From Nocardia carnea (GTDB lineage Bacteria > Actinomycetota > Actinomycetes > Mycobacteriales > Mycobacteriaceae), in NCBI RefSeq assembly GCF_029868325.1, contig NZ_JARWNW010000250.1, forward strand, positions 1-60,670: a stretch of 60,670 nt of DNA, given 5' to 3'. Positions 8,253-17,193 of this stretch are shown in pieces (position 1 is the first letter of the stretch; every line of letters begins with the position of its first letter). Both the position numbers and the translations under genes were made by a program. The notes below the pieces were generated by a model. That model was not told where the DNA came from, did no database searches, and was given only the letters and a program-made list of their open reading frames with translations.

Positions 8253-9452
8253 GTGGTGAGCACTCCGTCGCCGGATACGGCGATCCGATCGGATTCGCGT
8301 ACCTCATCCGGGCCCACGCGGGCACTTGCGGTCACTACGACGATCGTCGCCGTGCTGCTGGTCCTCTTCGCTGTCCCATGGTGGACGCTCGTGATGTCCG
8401 GGACTCAGTGGCCGGCACCCGTGGTCGCACTGGGAACAGCGGCCTTCGCAATAACTCTCGTAGTTCTACCTGTGACGCTGGTGTTGAGCCACGGCCGCCG
8501 TCATCTCGACTGGGCAGGCGTGATCGGTGACTCCATCCTGGGGGTCGTGTGGGTGCTCTTCGCGTGGTCGGTGATCGGCACCATCGCGCGGTTCGTACTC
8601 GCCTTCGTGGGTGTGGAAGACCCGGTTCGCTCACGGTCGGTGGCTACCGCGGTCGTTCTCGTCACCGCAGGTCTCCTGATCTGGGGCAATCGGGAGGCCA
8701 TGCGTATTCCTCGGGTAAAGCATGTGGACGTCACCTTGCCGCGGCTCGGCCCGGGGCTGGACGGCACCCGGGTCGTCGCCGTCACCGATACTCATTTCGG
8801 TCCGATCAACCGGACGAAGTGGTCGCTCGGTGTTGCTGCGGCCGTGAACGAACTACGTCCCGATATCGTGGCCCATGTCGGTGATATCGCCGATGGCCCC
8901 GTGGAGCTACGGCGTGGGCAGGCGGCCCCGCTCGCCACCATGGAGGCCGGGCTCGCCCGGGTCTATGTCACCGGCAACCACGAGTACCTCGGAGAGGCGC
9001 AGGGCTGGCTCGACTACATGGAGTCGATCGGCTGGAAAACTCTGCACAACGAGCATATTGTCGTCGAGCGCGGAGGTGACCGCCTCGTCCTGGCAGGTGT
9101 CGACGACGCTACTGCGAAGTCGGCGAAACTGAGTGGTCACGGCGCGAACTTCGACGATGCTCTGGTAGGAGTCGATCCCGGGCTGCCGGTGCTCATGCTC
9201 GCGCATCAACCGAAGCAGGTTTCCGAGTCCGCGGCCGCCGGTGTGGACCTCCAGATCGCCGGCCATACGCACGGTGGGCAGATCTGGCCGTTCAACTACC
9301 TGGTCCGCCTAGATCAACCCACCGTTCACGGGTTGAGCCGACACGGCGAACGGACACAGCTGTACACCAGCCGGGGCTCGGGTTTCTGGGGTCCTCCTTT
9401 CCGAATCTTCGCGCCCAGTGAAATCACGGTGATAACGCTTCATTCCGCTTGA
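8253..9452 (+). CDS. Membrane-anchored metallophosphoesterase
   Basis: This 399-aa protein has about four hydrophobic N-terminal helices (residues 25-145) followed by a calcineurin-like phosphoesterase domain. Metal-ligand motifs appear in order: DTHFGP, GDIADG, GNHEY, AHQPKQ and GHTHGGQIW. It resembles the YkuE/YaeI-like group that acts at the membrane. Two adjacent GTG codons (8253, 8256) follow ATCGAGG; the first is given. It is convergent with the P450 gene, leaving about 57 bases between stops. Confidence 0.88.
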   Translation: MVSTPSPDTAIRSDSRTSSGPTRALAVTTTIVAVLLVLFAVPWWTLVMSGTQWPAPVVALGTAAFAITLVVLPVTLVLSHGRRHLDWAGVIGDSILGVVWVLFAWSVIGTIARFVLAFVGVEDPVRSRSVATAVVLVTAGLLIWGNREAMRIPRVKHVDVTLPRLGPGLDGTRVVAVTDTHFGPINRTKWSLGVAAAVNELRPDIVAHVGDIADGPVELRRGQAAPLATMEAGLARVYVTGNHEYLGEAQGWLDYMESIGWKTLHNEHIVVERGGDRLVLAGVDDATAKSAKLSGHGANFDDALVGVDPGLPVLMLAHQPKQVSESAAAGVDLQIAGHTHGGQIWPFNYLVRLDQPTVHGLSRHGERTQLYTSRGSGFWGPPFRIFAPSEITVITLHSA

Positions 9453-9509
9453 CGTCACCATCTGCGGCAGTGGGCCGAAGGTGGCCGGAAGGGCAGGTGG
9501 CTGCCCGGG

Positions 9510-10790
9510 TCAGGGGGTGGCCAGGCGAACCGGCATGCGTTTGATGCCGTGGATCAGTGCGCTGTGCCCGTATTCGGGTTCACCGAGTTCGACCGGCGGA
9601 ACCTTGGTGATCAGCTCCCGGAACAGATGCTTCAATTCCATGCGGGCAAGCCAGGCGCCGAGGCAGTGGTGGGGGCCGCCGCCACCGAAGCCGGCGTGGT
9701 GGTTCGGGTCGCGGGTGACGTCGAACGCGTGCGGGTTGTCGAACGCCGACTCGTCGCGGTTGGCGGAACTGTAGAACATCACGACCTTCTCACCTGCCGC
9801 GATCGGGGTTCCGGCGATCTCGGTGTCGCGGGTCGCCCGGCGGGCGAAGTGCACCACGACGCTGCCCCAGCGGATGAATTCCTCGATCGCAGTGTTCATC
9901 CGCCCGTCGAGATCCTCGCGCAGCCAGTCCATTTGGCTCGGATGCTGCACGAGCGCTCTGAAGGCATGGGACGTGGTCTGTTTGGTGGTGTCGTTGCCGG
10001 CGGCGGAGATCAGCACCATGAACGCGCCGATATCCTCATTGCTGAGGCGATGCCCGTCGAATTCGGCGGCGATCATCGCGGTCATGAGGTCGTTGTGCGG
10101 TTCCGCACGGCGCCGCCGGGCCAGGTCGGTGCCGGCGGAGTGGAGGATGCCGATCTGTTTGTAGAAGAACTCGGCGCGCTCCTCGAGGCTGGTGTACTCG
10201 AGGTCGGTGGTGCCGAACAAGGCTTCGGTGGCGAACGCGACCGCCTCGCGGTCGGCCTCGGGGATGCCGATCATCTGCGAAATCGTTTGCATGGGCAGTT
10301 TCCGGGATACCGCGTCGACGAAATCGAGGGTTTCGCCGTTCCGCAGATCGGCGACGAAATCGTCGACGATCCGGGTGGCATTGGCGCGGACCTGCTCTTC
10401 CACTCGCTGGATCTGGCGCGGAGTGAACGCCGAGCTGATCAATTTCCGGTAACGGGTGTGCCGGGGCGCGTCCAGGGCGATGAAGAATTTGGTGCTGTAT
10501 TCGACATCGGGCGGCATATACCCCAGGGTCGTGCCGTCCTCCGAGGAGAAGATCTCCGGGTTCCGGCTGACCTGCACGACATCCCGGTACCGGGTGACAG
10601 CCCAGAAACCGGGATCGGGATCGGCGAAGATCAGGGAATCCGGCGGCGCATGCCAGGTAAGGCCCTCGGCCGCACGTAACCGGGCGAACGCCGCCTCCCG
10701 GCCGTCGAAATCCTTTTCCCAGAATTCGTAACTGGAGATATCGACCTCATGATGGGGTCGCGTGGACGCCGCGCTGCCTGTCAGTGCCAT
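9510..10790 (-). CDS. Cytochrome P450
   Basis: This 426-aa soluble P450 shows the I-helix AGNDTTKQT, the K-helix ExxR (EEFIRW), and the haem loop FGGGGPHHCLG with the Cys thiolate. The overall sequence resembles actinobacterial steroid- and fatty-acid-active CYP families (CYP125/142-like), though the assignment needs a tree. The start ATG at 10790 gives the usual length; the frame upstream to 11219 is Arg/Ser-rich and rejected. It lies downstream of the sulfur operon in the same direction but is separated by about 480 bases, so it may have its own promoter. Confidence 0.9.
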   Translation of the reverse strand: MALTGSAASTRPHHEVDISSYEFWEKDFDGREAAFARLRAAEGLTWHAPPDSLIFADPDPGFWAVTRYRDVVQVSRNPEIFSSEDGTTLGYMPPDVEYSTKFFIALDAPRHTRYRKLISSAFTPRQIQRVEEQVRANATRIVDDFVADLRNGETLDFVDAVSRKLPMQTISQMIGIPEADREAVAFATEALFGTTDLEYTSLEERAEFFYKQIGILHSAGTDLARRRRAEPHNDLMTAMIAAEFDGHRLSNEDIGAFMVLISAAGNDTTKQTTSHAFRALVQHPSQMDWLREDLDGRMNTAIEEFIRWGSVVVHFARRATRDTEIAGTPIAAGEKVVMFYSSANRDESAFDNPHAFDVTRDPNHHAGFGGGGPHHCLGAWLARMELKHLFRELITKVPPVELGEPEYGHSALIHGIKRMPVRLATP

Positions 10791-11267
10791 GACCGCCTCC
10801 GAACCGAGTGTGCTCTCCCCATGGTGGCACTCCTGTGCGCCGGGGGCACGGAATCGACCTGGACACCGAACCCGGGCCGGCGGTGCGTGGTCGGCATCGG
10901 CGATTTCTGACGATCGAAGCGCCGGTGACACGCTGACTGCGGTTTCTGCGACGAAAGGCCGCATTCGAACATGGTGGTTATCCTGCGGGCACTGTCCACA
11001 GCTCGACCAGCCTCGGGCCGTCGCCGACCTCAACCTCGAAGCAGAGGCCCGAATCACTCGAACCGGCCGTGGCAACTCGCAGGCACGGTGAACCCGATGA
11101 CGCACGTCCCGTACCCAGCGTGATGACAGGCGGTGGGGTGGCCAGGTCATCTGGGCCGCGGACCCCGTCGAGCAGCATGATTCACGCGGCGCCGGGGAAG
11201 TCGCTACCTGCCCCGGCACGTCCTGAGATTCCGCGGCGGCAGCAACCAGCAGGATATCGGCCAGTGC
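10791..11267. other. Intergenic region, no supported gene
   Basis: This 477-base stretch separates the SDR stop from the P450 start. A 66-aa minus-strand frame at 10978-11178 has passable composition but no ribosome site or recognisable family, so it is not called. It probably contains the P450 promoter. Confidence 0.4.
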
Positions 11268-12104
11268 TCAGGCCGAAACGCGCGCGGCGGCACCCGCGTC
11301 GATGGGCAGAACTGTGCCGGTGATATGCGCGTTCGCAGCACTGGCGAAGAACAGGATGGCGCCGCTGACTTCCTCCGGCTCCAGGAACGGCACCCGCTGG
11401 GCGTGCAGTGATGCGAAGACAGGTTCGACATCACTCCGGCTGGGAGCGTCCAGGTCCGGTCGCATCATCGAGTACAGGGCATCGTTGTGCACCATCGGTG
11501 TCGAAACGTTTCCCGGCGCGACTGCGTTGACCGTGATGTCGTAGGACGCGAGGTCCAGGGCTGCGCTCTTCGTCATACCGATGACGCCCCATTTCGATGC
11601 CGCGTAGGCCGCCAGGCCGGGCGCGGAACTGCGACCCATCATGGAACTGACGGTCACGATGCGGCCGTAATTCCTGGCGATCATGCCCGGCGCGACTGCG
11701 GCAATGGTGTGGAAGACGCCGGTCAGATTCGACGCGATCACCTCCTCCCACAGGGCGTCCGGGCAATCCTGGATGGGCGCCGCGGCCGAGACCCCGGCAT
11801 TCGCCACCACGATATCGATCCGGCCGAATTTTTCCTCGGCGCGGGTGGCGAGGGCCTCCATACCCAAGCGATCAGCGGTGTCGACGCGGACCGCGAGGCA
11901 CCGGCGTCCCGCGGCTTCGACCATGCGTGCGGTCTCCTCGAGGTCGGCCGCGGTGGCGAGTGGATAGGCGATTGCCGAGGAATCTGTGCAGCGGTCACAG
12001 AGAACCAGGTCAGCGCCGCGGCGGGCGAATGCCACGGCGTGCGCGCGACCCTGGCCCCGGGCGGCGCCGGTGATGAGTGCTACCCGATCGGTGAACTCGT
12101 TCAT
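11268..12104 (-). CDS. Mycofactocin-coupled SDR family oxidoreductase
   Basis: This 278-aa classical SDR has TGAARGQGR for NAD binding, ANAGVS, the catalytic VSSMMG serine, and YAASK. An insertion after strand 3 (DRCTDSSAIAYPLATAADL) is characteristic of the SDRs that retain NAD and reoxidise it through mycofactocin. The likely substrate is a secondary alcohol or ketone. The gene begins two bases after the cysQ stop, placing it on the cysDNCQ transcript, an unusual partner for sulfate activation. The mycofactocin maturation genes are not in this window. Confidence 0.87.
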   Translation of the reverse strand: MNEFTDRVALITGAARGQGRAHAVAFARRGADLVLCDRCTDSSAIAYPLATAADLEETARMVEAAGRRCLAVRVDTADRLGMEALATRAEEKFGRIDIVVANAGVSAAAPIQDCPDALWEEVIASNLTGVFHTIAAVAPGMIARNYGRIVTVSSMMGRSSAPGLAAYAASKWGVIGMTKSAALDLASYDITVNAVAPGNVSTPMVHNDALYSMMRPDLDAPSRSDVEPVFASLHAQRVPFLEPEEVSGAILFFASAANAHITGTVLPIDAGAAARVSA

Positions 12105-12106
12105 AG

Positions 12107-12910
12107 TTACCTCTTCGGCTCGGGTGTATCGGCTGTCCGGACGAGCGCTGCGGCGCCGGCGATCGCCTCGAGCAGGCGATCCGCAAGCTCGGCTCGGCAG
12201 ATCAGCAGGTCGGGCAGGTACGGATGCGGTGAGTTGTAAACGAGTGGAGACCCGTCTATGCGCGATGCGTGGAGTCCGGCCGAGCGCGCAACCCCCACCG
12301 GTGCGGCGGAATCCCACTCCCACTGACCTCCCGCGTGCACGTACGCATCCGCGGTCCCGTGCAGCACCGCCATCGCCTTTGCGCCGGCCGAGCCCATCGG
12401 CACCAGGTCGGCTTCCATGGTTTGCGCCAGCTCGGCGGCGAACGTGGGCGGACGGGAGTCGCTGACCAGAATTCGCAGACGCCGGCCGGTCCGGTGCGTC
12501 GTACGGTGACTCCCGGTGTCGGAGTCGACCACGCCGAGCGCGGGTTGCGCCACGGCGGCCGCCGCGATCCGACCACTGCCCTGTGCCTCCCAGAGCGCGA
12601 CGTGCACTGCCCAGTCGGTCCGGCCGGGCAGCCCGAACTCCCGAGTGCCGTCCAGCGGGTCGATGATCCACACCCGGTCGGCGTGCAGGCGCGCCGCGTC
12701 GTCGGCCGATTCCTCGGACAGCACGGCATCGCCGGGACGCTCCGCACGTAATCGTCGTAGCAGGTAGTCGTTGGCTTCCGCGTCGCCGCGCCGGCCGAGA
12801 CCCCCGGGCGGGACCGACCGAGTATGCCGGGCCCGCAGCTCGCACAGTAGATCTCCGGCGGCGCCGGCGAGTTCGGCCGCCAGCTGTGAGTCGGTCAGGG
12901 CCCGGTTCAC
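12107..12910 (-). CDS. cysQ: 3'(2'),5'-bisphosphate nucleotidase (CysQ-like)
   Basis: This 267-aa member of the inositol-monophosphatase superfamily has the metal-site motifs DPLDGTREF and [10 protein letters not shown] and an acidic ESADD segment. CysQ removes the 3'-phosphate of PAP, the by-product of sulfotransferases, and of PAPS. The GTG start at 12910 overlaps the cysNC stop (GTGA), so translation is coupled. Placement with PAPS synthesis and, in the same island, a sulfotransferase supports the PAP-recycling role. Confidence 0.88.
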   Translation of the reverse strand: MNRALTDSQLAAELAGAAGDLLCELRARHTRSVPPGGLGRRGDAEANDYLLRRLRAERPGDAVLSEESADDAARLHADRVWIIDPLDGTREFGLPGRTDWAVHVALWEAQGSGRIAAAAVAQPALGVVDSDTGSHRTTHRTGRRLRILVSDSRPPTFAAELAQTMEADLVPMGSAGAKAMAVLHGTADAYVHAGGQWEWDSAAPVGVARSAGLHASRIDGSPLVYNSPHPYLPDLLICRAELADRLLEAIAGAAALVRTADTPEPKR

Positions 12911-14760
12911 CGGTCGGTCTCCGCGATGTGGTCGAGGACGGCCTGCGCCTGTGCGGCGGGGCTGCCATCGGAGGGGCGGAGCACGAGGTCGGGATGCGGC
13001 GGCGGCTCGTAGGGCGCGTCGATACCGGTGAACTCGGCCAGCTCGCCGGCTCGCGCCTTCGCGTACAGCTTCTTCGGGTCCCGTTGCTCGCATATGTCGA
13101 GCGGGGTGTCGACGAATACCTCGGTGAAGGGCAAGCCTGCCTCGACGTGCAATTCGCGGACGCGGTCGCGCCCGGCCCGGTCGGGGCTGATCAGCGAGAC
13201 AACAGCGACGAGCCCCGCATCGGCGATCAGTTTCGCGATCTCGCCGACGCGGCGGACATTCTCGGCTCGGTCCGCCGCCGTGAACCCCAGATCGGCGTTG
13301 AGGCCGTGCCGCAGGTTGTCGCCGTCGAGCAGATAGGCGGGCGTTCCCGAGGCCACGAGCCTGCGTTCGAGCTCGACCGCCACCGACGACTTGCCCGAAC
13401 CCGACAGTCCGGTGAACCACACGGTCCGGCCCGTGGTGGCGCGGTCCGCACGGCGCACGGCGGCCGAATGCCACACCACATGTGAGCTCTTCTGCGTCGC
13501 CGCGGTGATCATGCCGGCCGCGACGGTGCTGTTGGTCGCCTCGTCGACCAGGATGAAGCTGCCGGTGGCTCGGTTACGCCGGTAGGAATCGAACAGCAGT
13601 GGTTGCTGAGCCCTCAAGTGAACGCGCCCGATTTCATTGAGCCCGAGCGAGGTCGCCGTATCGTCGCGGTGCAGCGTGTTGACATCGAGGCGGTAGTCGA
13701 GTGCAGTGACCACTGCTTTCGATTCGCGGGTTGTCTGCCGGAGCACGTAGCGCCGGCCCTCGGTGAGAACATCGCGATCGGTGAACCAGCAGACCATGGC
13801 GTCCACATCGTGCCCCATATCGGGACGATTGTTGGGGCGGCACAGCATGTCTCCCCGGCTGACATCGATATCGTCGACGAGCTCGACGGTGACCGCACCA
13901 GGCGCGACGGCCTCGTCGAGTCGCTGTCCGCCCGGACCCCAGATCGCTCGTATTGCCGAGACGAAGCCGGAAGGCAGCACAACGACGTCGTCGCCGGGCT
14001 TGAACACACCGCTGGCGATATTGCCTGCGTATCCGCGGAAGTCGTGCAGCTCGGCGTCGGTCTGTCGCTGTGGGCGGATCACATACTGGATCGGTAGCCG
14101 CGCATCGATCAGGTTGCGATCGGAGGCGACGTGGATCTGTTCCAGATGGTGCAGCAGTGATGTGCCTTCGTACCACGCCATGTTCGCCGTGCGTTCGACG
14201 ATGTTGTCGCCGAGCAGAGCGGATACCGGGATGAAGGCCAGGTCGGCGATATTGAGCTTGGCCGCGAACTGCTGGAAGTCGTCCCGTACCTGCTCGAATC
14301 GCTGTTTCGACCAGTCGACCAAGTCCATTTTGTTGACGCAGACCACCAGGTGCGGGATGCCCAGCAAGCTGGCGATGAACGCATGCCGGCGGGTTTGCTC
14401 GACGAGTCCGTTGCGGGCATCGACCAGGATCAACGCCAGATCCGCGGTCGACGATCCGGTCACCATATTCCGGGTGTACTGGGCGTGACCGGGGGTGTCG
14501 GCAATGATGAACTTCCGCCTCGGCGTGGCGAAATACCGATGGGCGACGTCGATGGTGATCCCTTGTTCACGCTCTGCCCGCAGCCCATCGGTCAGCAACG
14601 CGAGATTGGCGTGCTCGTCACCGTGGCGTGCACTCGACCGCTCGACGGCTTCGAGCTGGTCCTCGAATACCGCCTTCGAGTCGAAGAGCAACCGGCCGAT
14701 AAGCGTCGATTTCCCGTCGTCGACACTGCCTGCGGTGGCAATCCGGAGTAGCTGGGACAT
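12907..14760 (-). CDS. cysNC: Bifunctional sulfate adenylyltransferase subunit 1 / adenylylsulfate kinase
   Basis: This 617-aa fusion has an N-terminal CysN GTPase (P-loop GSVDDGKST near residue 11, [16 protein letters not shown]) with its beta-barrel domains to about residue 420. A C-terminal APS kinase (P-loop [11 protein letters not shown], then [15 protein letters not shown]) follows. With CysD it makes APS from sulfate and ATP using GTP hydrolysis, then phosphorylates APS to PAPS. The start overlaps the cysD stop by one base. The fused architecture is the common actinobacterial form. Confidence 0.95.
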   Translation of the reverse strand: MSQLLRIATAGSVDDGKSTLIGRLLFDSKAVFEDQLEAVERSSARHGDEHANLALLTDGLRAEREQGITIDVAHRYFATPRRKFIIADTPGHAQYTRNMVTGSSTADLALILVDARNGLVEQTRRHAFIASLLGIPHLVVCVNKMDLVDWSKQRFEQVRDDFQQFAAKLNIADLAFIPVSALLGDNIVERTANMAWYEGTSLLHHLEQIHVASDRNLIDARLPIQYVIRPQRQTDAELHDFRGYAGNIASGVFKPGDDVVVLPSGFVSAIRAIWGPGGQRLDEAVAPGAVTVELVDDIDVSRGDMLCRPNNRPDMGHDVDAMVCWFTDRDVLTEGRRYVLRQTTRESKAVVTALDYRLDVNTLHRDDTATSLGLNEIGRVHLRAQQPLLFDSYRRNRATGSFILVDEATNSTVAAGMITAATQKSSHVVWHSAAVRRADRATTGRTVWFTGLSGSGKSSVAVELERRLVASGTPAYLLDGDNLRHGLNADLGFTAADRAENVRRVGEIAKLIADAGLVAVVSLISPDRAGRDRVRELHVEAGLPFTEVFVDTPLDICEQRDPKKLYAKARAGELAEFTGIDAPYEPPPHPDLVLRPSDGSPAAQAQAVLDHIAETDR

Positions 14761-15686
14761 CAGAAATAGCCTTCCTTCTTACGGTCTTCCATGCCGACAT
14801 CGGAGATCCGGTCGTCGGCCCGAGTGGCCCCGCGCTCGGTGATGCGGGCGGCCGCTATTTCGGCGATGACCTCCTCGACGGTGGCGGCGGCGGATTCGAC
14901 GCAACCGGTGCATGTCGCATCGCCCACTGTGCGGAAGCGCACCAACTCCTCATACGGCATTTCGCCGGGAAGGAGTGTGAGAAACCTGGTGTGGGCCAGC
15001 AGCATGCCGTCTCGGGGTACGACTTGTCGACGGTGTGCGAAGTAGATATCGGGTAGCTCGATGCGCTGCTCGGCGATGTACTGCCAGATATCGAGCTCGG
15101 TCCAGTTCGACAGTGGGAATACCCGGATGTGTTCACCGCGGCGATGGCGTCCGTTGTACAGATTCCACACCTCCGGCCGCTGGTTCTTCGGATCCCACTG
15201 GCCGAATTCATCGCGGAAGCTGAAAATGCGTTCCTTTGCCCTGGCCTTCTCCTCGTCGCGGCGGGCTCCGCCGAAGGCGGCGTCGAAACCGTGGTGCTGA
15301 ATAGCGCGCAGCAATGCGCCGGTCTGGAGTCGATTGCGACTGGCTCGGGGGCCGGTCTCCTCGATCGCACGCCCGGCATCGATCTCCTCCTGCACACTGG
15401 CCACTACCAATCGCAAGCCGAGATCGGCCACCATCCGGTCGCGGAACCGGATGACTTCGTCGAAATTGTGTCCGGTATCGACGTGCATTACCGGGAAAGG
15501 CAGCGGGGCAGGCCAAAACGCTCGCGCCGCCAGGTGCAGCATGACCACGGAGTCCTTGCCGCCCGAGAACAGCAGCACGGGGCGTTCGAATGTCGCCGCC
15601 ACCTCACGGAAGATATGCGCCGCCTCGGCCTCGAGCGCCGCTAGATGCGCCGATTCGTAGGTGGGCACAGACGGTCCAGAAACCAT
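14760..15686 (-). CDS. cysD: Sulfate adenylyltransferase subunit 2
   Basis: This 308-aa protein is the ATP pyrophosphatase-fold catalytic subunit of ATP sulfurylase. It has the PP-loop [16 protein letters not shown] near residue 42 and later conserved blocks such as [16 protein letters not shown] and [15 protein letters not shown]. It works with the CysNC protein encoded immediately downstream. It is the first gene of cysD-cysNC-cysQ-SDR. Only 47 bases separate it from the upstream DUF1254 gene on the same strand, and these carry a copy of the island's operator-like motif, so it may be read through or separately regulated. Confidence 0.95.
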   Translation of the reverse strand: MVSGPSVPTYESAHLAALEAEAAHIFREVAATFERPVLLFSGGKDSVVMLHLAARAFWPAPLPFPVMHVDTGHNFDEVIRFRDRMVADLGLRLVVASVQEEIDAGRAIEETGPRASRNRLQTGALLRAIQHHGFDAAFGGARRDEEKARAKERIFSFRDEFGQWDPKNQRPEVWNLYNGRHRRGEHIRVFPLSNWTELDIWQYIAEQRIELPDIYFAHRRQVVPRDGMLLAHTRFLTLLPGEMPYEELVRFRTVGDATCTGCVESAAATVEEVIAEIAAARITERGATRADDRISDVGMEDRKKEGYF

Positions 15687-15711
15687 ACCGAACTCCTTGT
15701 GGTGAAAATGT

Positions 15712-15729
15712 GACCGATGTGGTCGAAAT
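15712..15729 (+). promoter_or_regulatory. Operator-like motif upstream of cysD
   Basis: GACCGATGTGGTCGAAAT matches the 18-base pattern GACCGA-N3-GGTCKAAAT found also at 19671 and 19921. The right half of the palindrome is degenerate here. It sits 26-43 bases before the cysD start. Proposed as a site for the island's IclR regulator; this is inference from repetition and position. Confidence 0.5.
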
Positions 15730-15733
15730 GTCT

Positions 15734-17149
15734 TCAGGGAGTTGATCGAATTACGGCGGGCATCGAGTACGAGCCGTCGATCAATGGGGTGCGCGGGCCA
15801 TAGAAGCGAGCTGCCAGCTGGAAGAGGTCACGTGACGAAGTCGGCAGCCAATTCCGCGCCTGATCGGGATCGCTTGGGCGGTCGGGCTGCAAATAGAAGG
15901 TCACCCGATCGTCGGAGACGCTGTACGCGCCGGCCGAGAGCAGGTAACTCGTGACGCTGTAGCGGTTTTCGGGGTTGTCGATAAAATATCCGTGAGCGTC
16001 GTAGATCGGAAGTTCCCAGAACTCGGTCACCGGCGGGAGGTCGTTCATGGCGAAGGTGACGGTATAGGCGTGCGCGCCATCCAGTGGCCGGCCGTCGCTG
16101 TCGTCGAACAGATACGCGATAGTGTGCGACTGATACGGCACCGGCGTTCCCCACGCGATGTCATTCGCACCGGCTTTTGCCCGGAGGTCCGCGTCATCGT
16201 GGAACAGGCTCGATTGCAATCGCCACCCGTTCATGTCGATCTGCTTCTTCTCGAACGTGTTCCGCGCATCCCGCCGCGCCTGCATAAAGCCACGCTCGAT
16301 CGCCTGCCGGTGCTCATCGGTCAACGCCGCGGGATCGAAGCGGGCGCCAGGGCGAACACCGAGTGCGGAAATCCGGTCCAGGATCTCGCGTTCGGTGCGC
16401 GAGTCGGTCCGCAGGGGCATCGTGGGGTCGTCGAGAATCATGTTCAGTAACTGCAGGAAATCGACGCCTGTCATCGATGTCCCGATATCGGAAATGACGT
16501 CCATGCGCGGAAACGCCGGGTACCTGCCGCGTTCGACGGGCTGGTCTCGAAGGTCCGGCACCCTTCCGCCATTCGCGTGCCACTGGCTCAATGGTGCCGC
16601 CCGCACGCCCGTGACCGCGCGCCGGGCGCCGGACATATCCTCGTCTGTTCGTGTCGTCACCGCGACGCGCACGGCGATCGAGAAGGATTGCGACGGCGAC
16701 CGGACGATCTGTGTGCCCGCCAACCCCACAGGTAACTTGCCTGTCCATCGGGGACCGACGATGACGTAGCGCTGGGCGCTGTTGCCGGTGAATTGCGAAC
16801 CGATCATGAAGAACCAATTGATATATGGATCGACGGCCTGGACGCTCCAGTACCGCTCGCCGGGCACCTCGTCGGTCTCGATCACGATGGGCTGGGCCGA
16901 GACATCGAAAACACCGCCGGAATACAGGGTCGAGGCGTTGACCGTGGTCGCATATCGCACCGACGCATCGAACAGTTCGAGCGTCGGTTGCATCCGATTG
17001 ATCCCCCGATAGGCTGGATTGTCCTGGTGGACAGCGAAGACGTGACGCAATTCGTAGAACCCAGCGAGACCGATACCCCAGTCGAACGACTCGGCGGTGA
17101 GCCCGGCTACGTCATCGGGGGGAATCGAAGGGTCGGGTACGGAAGACAT
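15734..17149 (-). CDS. DUF1254/DUF1214 domain-containing protein
   Basis: This 471-aa protein has a DUF1254-like N-terminal half (PTLELFDASVRYATTVNAST, then EVPGERYWSVQAVDPYINWF near residue 100) and a DUF1214-like C-terminal half (TFAMNDLPPVTEFWELPIYD, then PENRYSV). No catalytic residues are known for these domains. The ATG at 17149 gives a family-sized protein; the upstream Arg-rich frame is rejected. It lies 44 bases after the arylsulfatase in the same direction and shares its promoter, and a distant DUF1214 relative heads the opposite operon of the island. Confidence 0.8.
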   Translation of the reverse strand: MSSVPDPSIPPDDVAGLTAESFDWGIGLAGFYELRHVFAVHQDNPAYRGINRMQPTLELFDASVRYATTVNASTLYSGGVFDVSAQPIVIETDEVPGERYWSVQAVDPYINWFFMIGSQFTGNSAQRYVIVGPRWTGKLPVGLAGTQIVRSPSQSFSIAVRVAVTTRTDEDMSGARRAVTGVRAAPLSQWHANGGRVPDLRDQPVERGRYPAFPRMDVISDIGTSMTGVDFLQLLNMILDDPTMPLRTDSRTEREILDRISALGVRPGARFDPAALTDEHRQAIERGFMQARRDARNTFEKKQIDMNGWRLQSSLFHDDADLRAKAGANDIAWGTPVPYQSHTIAYLFDDSDGRPLDGAHAYTVTFAMNDLPPVTEFWELPIYDAHGYFIDNPENRYSVTSYLLSAGAYSVSDDRVTFYLQPDRPSDPDQARNWLPTSSRDLFQLAARFYGPRTPLIDGSYSMPAVIRSTP

Positions 17150-17193
17150 GCGGGGCGCTCCTGTGGTGGTATCTCTTCGGCAGGTGAAAGCGG

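Noticed and set aside
9549..10679. 376-codon plus-strand frame opposite the P450
   Set aside because: The minus strand carries haem, I-helix and K-helix motifs; the plus-strand frame is an antisense shadow.
11731..12968. Long minus-strand frames upstream-extending the SDR and cysQ
   Set aside because: They overlap well-identified genes; the extensions are Arg/Ser-rich and lack start signals.
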